Assembly (NCBI GenBank): GCA_030153485.1
Contig: JAGUQX010000007.1
Coordinates: 153,961-217,960, forward strand
Direction of reading: 5' to 3'
Origin: Oscillospiraceae bacterium
GTDB taxonomy: Bacteria > Bacillota > Clostridia > Oscillospirales > Ruminococcaceae
Length of the DNA: 64,000 nucleotides
Of this stretch, positions 60,942-64,000 are shown one piece after another (the stretch's first letter is position 1; each line of letters starts with the position of its first letter). The translations under genes and the position numbers were made by a program. The notes beneath the pieces were generated by a model that saw only the letters and a list, made by a program, of their open reading frames with translations, did not search any database and was not told the DNA's origin.

Positions 60942-62591
60942 TTAATTTTTTATATCTTTTTTATGAAATATAATAAATGAAATAATTAACAATACTATAG
61001 AAATTATTATCAATTGTAAAGATCCAAAATTTTGATTAAATAATGCACCACTTCTACTTAAATAAGAAATAAGATTTTTCTGTGTATTTAATAAAGATTG
61101 TGATATAAAAGGAATAAAAGTTATTCCTAGACTATTTATACGATCAACAAAAAAAATTGTAAATAAATATGATGCAAAATAAATAGAAATAGGAAGAGAA
61201 ACAGCGATAGATGTATTTTTAGATAATGTAGATAATGAAAATGATAAAGACAAAATAAATAATAGACTTATAGAAGAATAAATAAAACTAGGTATCATAT
61301 ATAATAAAATAGATATTTCTTGAATACCATTAGTGTTATTTATTAAAATAGGTATAGATATACTATTAAATCCATAAACTATTAAACTAGATAATATCAA
61401 AACAACCATACTAAGAAATAGAGTACCAAAACTTATTACTAAAACTGATAAAAATTTTGAAAATAAAACTTTTATTCTAGATACGGGTTTTATTAATAAT
61501 ATTTTTATTGTATCTTTTGAAAATTCCGAAGATACAATGGAACCAGCAATTAAAATTCCAATAAGAATAACTAATATAAAATATATTTCAATGTATTTTA
61601 ATATAATATTCCTAGAATCATCACTAAATTCTGGCTGAGGAATATCATTATTTAAACTATACCAATTAATATCAATCTGATTTTTTATTTTAATTTTTTT
61701 TTCTTCAAAATTCTTTTTATGTTGATCATAAGAATATCCTAAATTATAAGATTCAAATATTTCTTTAGATTCTAAATTTATATTATAATCAAAATATAAA
61801 TTAGATGTTTTTAATAAATTTTTATATTTCCAATCTCCATTTTTTGGATCAATTTTATTATCAATAGAGAATTGGTAAATAGATTTTTTATTATTCAAAC
61901 CTTCTATAGATTCTTTTGACCCTTCAATATATAATAATAAATCCTTATTTTGAGGGTCTTTTTTTAATTCCAATTCATATAATTTAATCTCATCCTCTAA
62001 TTTATTCAAATCAATAGTAAGCTCATCAATCGAATAATTTAAATACAATGAATAATCTTCTTCAAGTAATATTTTTTTAAAATCTTCAGAAAATTTAATA
62101 TATGACAATTTTTCTTTTTTAAAATCTTCAGAAGATAAAGAATATACCTTAGATATATAAGCAGCATTTATATCTCCATATTCATATATATCTTCCTTAG
62201 CTACACCTTGTTCTACAAAATCAAATAATTTTAATTTTATCATATAATTTATATAAGAGTTTATAGAATTAAAATACCAATTTTCTTTTGGAACTTTTTT
62301 ATCTTTAAATAGATTTTCTACACTTAATTCAGTTTTATAAAAATCTAACATCACTCTATCTTTAACACTTGTAATATTATTTAATTTATTAATTAATTCT
62401 TCTAATCTAACAATATTTCCTTGCGAATATTTCATATAATAATCATCTTCAGAAGGCTTGAAAATATAATTTGTTAAAATAGCTGGTAAAATGGCGGATA
62501 AAACAATTAAAATAATAATTAAAAATATACTCGTTTTTTTTAATTGTTTTAATATTTCATTATATAATAATGATAATAATTTAGATTTCAT
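60942..62591 (-). CDS. ABC-2-type membrane permease with large extracytoplasmic insert
   Basis: A 549-residue permease. One N-terminal segment (about 20-40) is followed by a soluble, charged stretch of about 290 residues with coiled-coil character (NKLEDEIKLYELELKKDPQN). Five further membrane segments lie in the last 220 residues (YFILVILIGILIAGSIVSSEFSK and on). This is the layout of NatB/YtrF-like or ABC-2 exporters with an exposed domain. Pairs with the ATPase gene 10 bases upstream. Substrate unknown; export of a peptide or drug is usual for this class. Confidence 0.82.
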   Translation of the reverse strand: MKSKLLSLLYNEILKQLKKTSIFLIIILIVLSAILPAILTNYIFKPSEDDYYMKYSQGNIVRLEELINKLNNITSVKDRVMLDFYKTELSVENLFKDKKVPKENWYFNSINSYINYMIKLKLFDFVEQGVAKEDIYEYGDINAAYISKVYSLSSEDFKKEKLSYIKFSEDFKKILLEEDYSLYLNYSIDELTIDLNKLEDEIKLYELELKKDPQNKDLLLYIEGSKESIEGLNNKKSIYQFSIDNKIDPKNGDWKYKNLLKTSNLYFDYNINLESKEIFESYNLGYSYDQHKKNFEEKKIKIKNQIDINWYSLNNDIPQPEFSDDSRNIILKYIEIYFILVILIGILIAGSIVSSEFSKDTIKILLIKPVSRIKVLFSKFLSVLVISFGTLFLSMVVLILSSLIVYGFNSISIPILINNTNGIQEISILLYMIPSFIYSSISLLFILSLSFSLSTLSKNTSIAVSLPISIYFASYLFTIFFVDRINSLGITFIPFISQSLLNTQKNLISYLSRSGALFNQNFGSLQLIIISIVLLIISFIIFHKKDIKN

Positions 62592-62601
62592 ATTTTAAAT
62601 C

Positions 62602-63531
62602 CTATCTTATCTGTTTATTTGAATCTGCAGTCATTTCTAAAAATTCATCTTCAAGTGTATTAGATAACGGTAATATTTCAAATAAATTAATATTATTATT
62701 AATTAATAATTTATTAATATTAGATAGCATATCTTTTTCACAAGAAACTATAAGTCTATTATTATCAATATCAATATCTAATTCTTTAAAATTATCTTCT
62801 AATAATGTTTTTGATTTTTCAATATTATCTAATTTAAATGAAAATTTAACTTTTATATTTAATTTATTTTTAATATTATCCAAGGTTTTAATATCAATAA
62901 TTTTACCGTTATTAATAATACAAAAAGTATCACACATCAATTCCATTTCACTTAATAGATGGCTAGAAACAACAATACATAAATTTTCATTATCAGCTAA
63001 ATGTCTTAATGTTTTTCGTAGATCTTTAATACCCATAGGATCTAATCCATTTGTAGGTTCATCTAATATCAAAAGCTTTGGTTTATGTAAAAGAGATTGA
63101 GCGATACCTAACCTTTGTTTCATTCCTAAAGAATAAGTTTTTACTTTATCATCTATTCTATTTTCTAATTTGACTAATTTAATAACTTCATGTATTCTTT
63201 CTTTATCTATGTTATTATACATTCTAGATATTATTTTTAAATTATCCCTACCTGAAAGATACTTATACATTTCAGGATTTTCTACAATAGCACCAATACA
63301 ACCTAAACTTTCTTCAAGATTTTTAGATATATTTTTATTATTTATATATATATCACCACTAGTGATGTTGTATAATCCACATATCATCTTTATGGTTGTT
63401 GTTTTACCAGCACCATTTGGTCCAATAAATCCAAAAATCTCACCTTTTTTAATACTAAAAGTAATATTATCAACTATAGTTTTATTATTTATCTTTTTGG
63501 TAACATTTTTAAGTTCTAATAGTACAGACAT
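62602..63531 (-). CDS. ABC-transporter ATP-binding protein (BcrA/CcmA type)
   Basis: A 309-residue ATPase with Walker A GFIGPNGAGKTTTIKMI, Q-loop IVENPEMYKYLSG, signature YSLGMKQRLGIAQ, Walker B LLILDEPTNGLDP and switch VVSSHLLSEM. The C-terminal 80 residues form the usual DUF4162-like domain. It drives the adjacent permease. Confidence 0.93.
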   Translation of the reverse strand: MSVLLELKNVTKKINNKTIVDNITFSIKKGEIFGFIGPNGAGKTTTIKMICGLYNITSGDIYINNKNISKNLEESLGCIGAIVENPEMYKYLSGRDNLKIISRMYNNIDKERIHEVIKLVKLENRIDDKVKTYSLGMKQRLGIAQSLLHKPKLLILDEPTNGLDPMGIKDLRKTLRHLADNENLCIVVSSHLLSEMELMCDTFCIINNGKIIDIKTLDNIKNKLNIKVKFSFKLDNIEKSKTLLEDNFKELDIDIDNNRLIVSCEKDMLSNINKLLINNNINLFEILPLSNTLEDEFLEMTADSNKQIR

Positions 63532-63559
63532 GTTTTCTCCTATCTATTTCAATGGTAAT

Positions 63560-63635
63560 TGGAGCTATTGAGCGGATTTGAACCGCCGACCTCTTCCTTA
63601 CCAAGGAAGTGCTCTGCCAACTGAGCTACAACAGC
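63560..63635 (-). tRNA. tRNA-Thr(GGT)
   Basis: Minus strand GCTGTTGTAGCTCAGTTGG start, anticodon stem-loop CTTCCTTGGTAAGGAAG with GGT, T arm GGCGGTTCAAATCCGCT, and encoded CCA. Acceptor pairing includes G-U pairs (GCTGTTG with CAATAGC). Confidence 0.93.
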
Positions 63636-63649
63636 TAAATAATATTAAA

Positions 63650-63725
63650 TGGCAGGGGTAGAAGGATTTGAACCCTCGGCACATGGTTTTGGAGACCACT
63701 GCTCTACCAACTGAGCTATACCCCT
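63650..63725 (-). tRNA. tRNA-Trp(CCA)
   Basis: Minus strand AGGGGTATAGCTCAGTTGG, anticodon loop CTCCAAA with CCA, T arm GAGGGTTCAAATCCTTC, encoded CCA end. Part of the tRNA group behind the rRNA operon. Confidence 0.95.
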
Positions 63726-63731
63726 ATATAT

Positions 63732-63779
63732 AAATAATTAGAATGTATTCATATATAGATGAATGCATTCTAATTATTT
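63732..63779 (-). terminator. Hairpin between tRNA-Ile/Met and tRNA-Trp
   Basis: About 21-bp stem (63732-63752 / 63759-63779) with one G-U pair and a 6-base loop. It starts directly at the CCA end of the upstream tRNA. It could terminate the rRNA transcript or mark a processing site before tRNA-Trp. Confidence 0.65.
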
Positions 63780-63856
63780 TGGTGGGCCTTCAGGGACTCG
63801 AACCCCGGACCAACCGGTTATGAGCCGGTTGCTCTAACCAACTGAGCTAAAGGCCC
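63780..63856 (-). tRNA. tRNA(CAT), most likely tRNA-Ile2 (lysidine type)
   Basis: Minus strand GGGCCTTTAGCTCAGTTGG, anticodon loop in CCGGCTCATAACCGG, T arm GGGGTTCGAGTCCCTG, encoded CCA. A fully paired 1-72 and the two-G-C anticodon stem exclude the initiator. The acceptor GGGCCTT and overall sequence are closer to Bacillus tRNA-Ile(CAT) than to elongator Met, but the two are hard to separate by eye. Confidence 0.85.
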
Positions 63857-63860
63857 TAAG

Positions 63861-63977
63861 TAACGGCATCGTTCTATCTTCCCAGGCCGTCGCCAGCCAA
63901 GTATTTTCGACGCTGATGAGCTTAACTTCCGTGTTCGGTATGGGAACGGGTGGTACCTCATCGCCTTTAACACCGTT
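63861..63977 (-). rRNA. rrf: 5S ribosomal RNA
   Basis: About 117 bases on the minus strand. It contains CACCCGTTCCCATACCGAAC and GGAAGTTAAGCTC, the near-universal 5S loop B/C region, and its ends AACGGTG/GATGCCGTTA pair. The 23S gene should lie to the right of the window. An open frame across it is spurious. Confidence 0.96.
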
Positions 63978-64000
63978 TTTTCTTCTCTGAGTATTATCAA

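Noticed and set aside
63818-64000. 60-residue open frame at the right edge
   Set aside because: It lies across 5S rRNA and a tRNA; highly conserved RNA sequence explains it.

Overview
The window is AT-rich bacterial chromosome, about one quarter G+C by eye (not computed). It is most consistent with an endospore-forming member of the Clostridia (Bacillota). Supporting markers are a fused ispH-rpsA gene, spoIVA next to a sipL-like DUF3794/LysM gene, the gene order remA-gmk-rpoZ-coaBC-priA, a CD1247-type zinc-ribbon protein, RibU-type ECF uptake, Shine-Dalgarno-led genes and several TTG starts. I could not settle the genus. Coding density is high, and many gene junctions carry perfect hairpins that often overlap stop codons.

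Layout. 1-12.7 kb (minus strand) is housekeeping: the 5' end of priA, coaBC, rpoZ, gmk and remA; an M18 aminopeptidase; a membrane-anchored transglycosylase-like protein that lacks its catalytic Glu; a coaE interrupted at A-homopolymers; tsaC, prfA, ispH-rpsA, plsC, cmk, a BaiN/YhiN-type flavoprotein and an RpiR regulator. 12.8-17.3 kb holds tRNA-Leu(CAA), a SEC-C protein, an SDR reductase, two unrecognised genes, thiN and a tspO without a canonical start codon.

17.3-28.1 kb is a type VIIb secretion locus. One strand encodes the machine, esxA-essA-esaB-essB-essC. Divergently there is a leaderless amidase and a complete LXG effector module: two small helical partner proteins, an LXG protein with a glycine-rich membrane-active-looking C-terminus, a DUF443-like multi-pass membrane protein (candidate immunity protein) and a DUF4176 protein. 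This is the most interesting region of the window.

28.2-38.6 kb contains initiator tRNA-Met, two tandem lipoproteins whose mature part is almost only serine, a DUF4358 lipoprotein, an MBOAT/DHHW O-acetylation pair, an aminotransferase, asnS, two paralogous GT-A-like glycosyltransferases (one carrying a 36-bp minisatellite) and a DUF368 membrane protein. 38.7-41.8 kb has the spore-envelope pair spoIVA and sipL. 41.9-46.7 kb has potABCD (spermidine/putrescine ABC importer) and ribU.

46.7-57.6 kb has the CD1247-like gene, efp, pepP, aroQ, nfo, yqeG (again no canonical start), rpsU, the str operon rpsL-rpsG-fusA-tuf (not preceded by rpoBC here), a MATE exporter and a DivIVA-like coiled-coil protein. 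57.7-64 kb has adenine deaminase with an NCS2 purine permease, an ABC exporter pair, and the 3' end of an rRNA operon (5S, tRNA-Ile/Met(CAT), tRNA-Trp, tRNA-Thr).

One theme recurs. coaE, tspO and yqeG (and possibly the SEC-C gene) lack ATG/GTG/TTG at the expected place. This is either AUU/AUC-type initiation or single-base homopolymer differences, and raw reads would decide between them.
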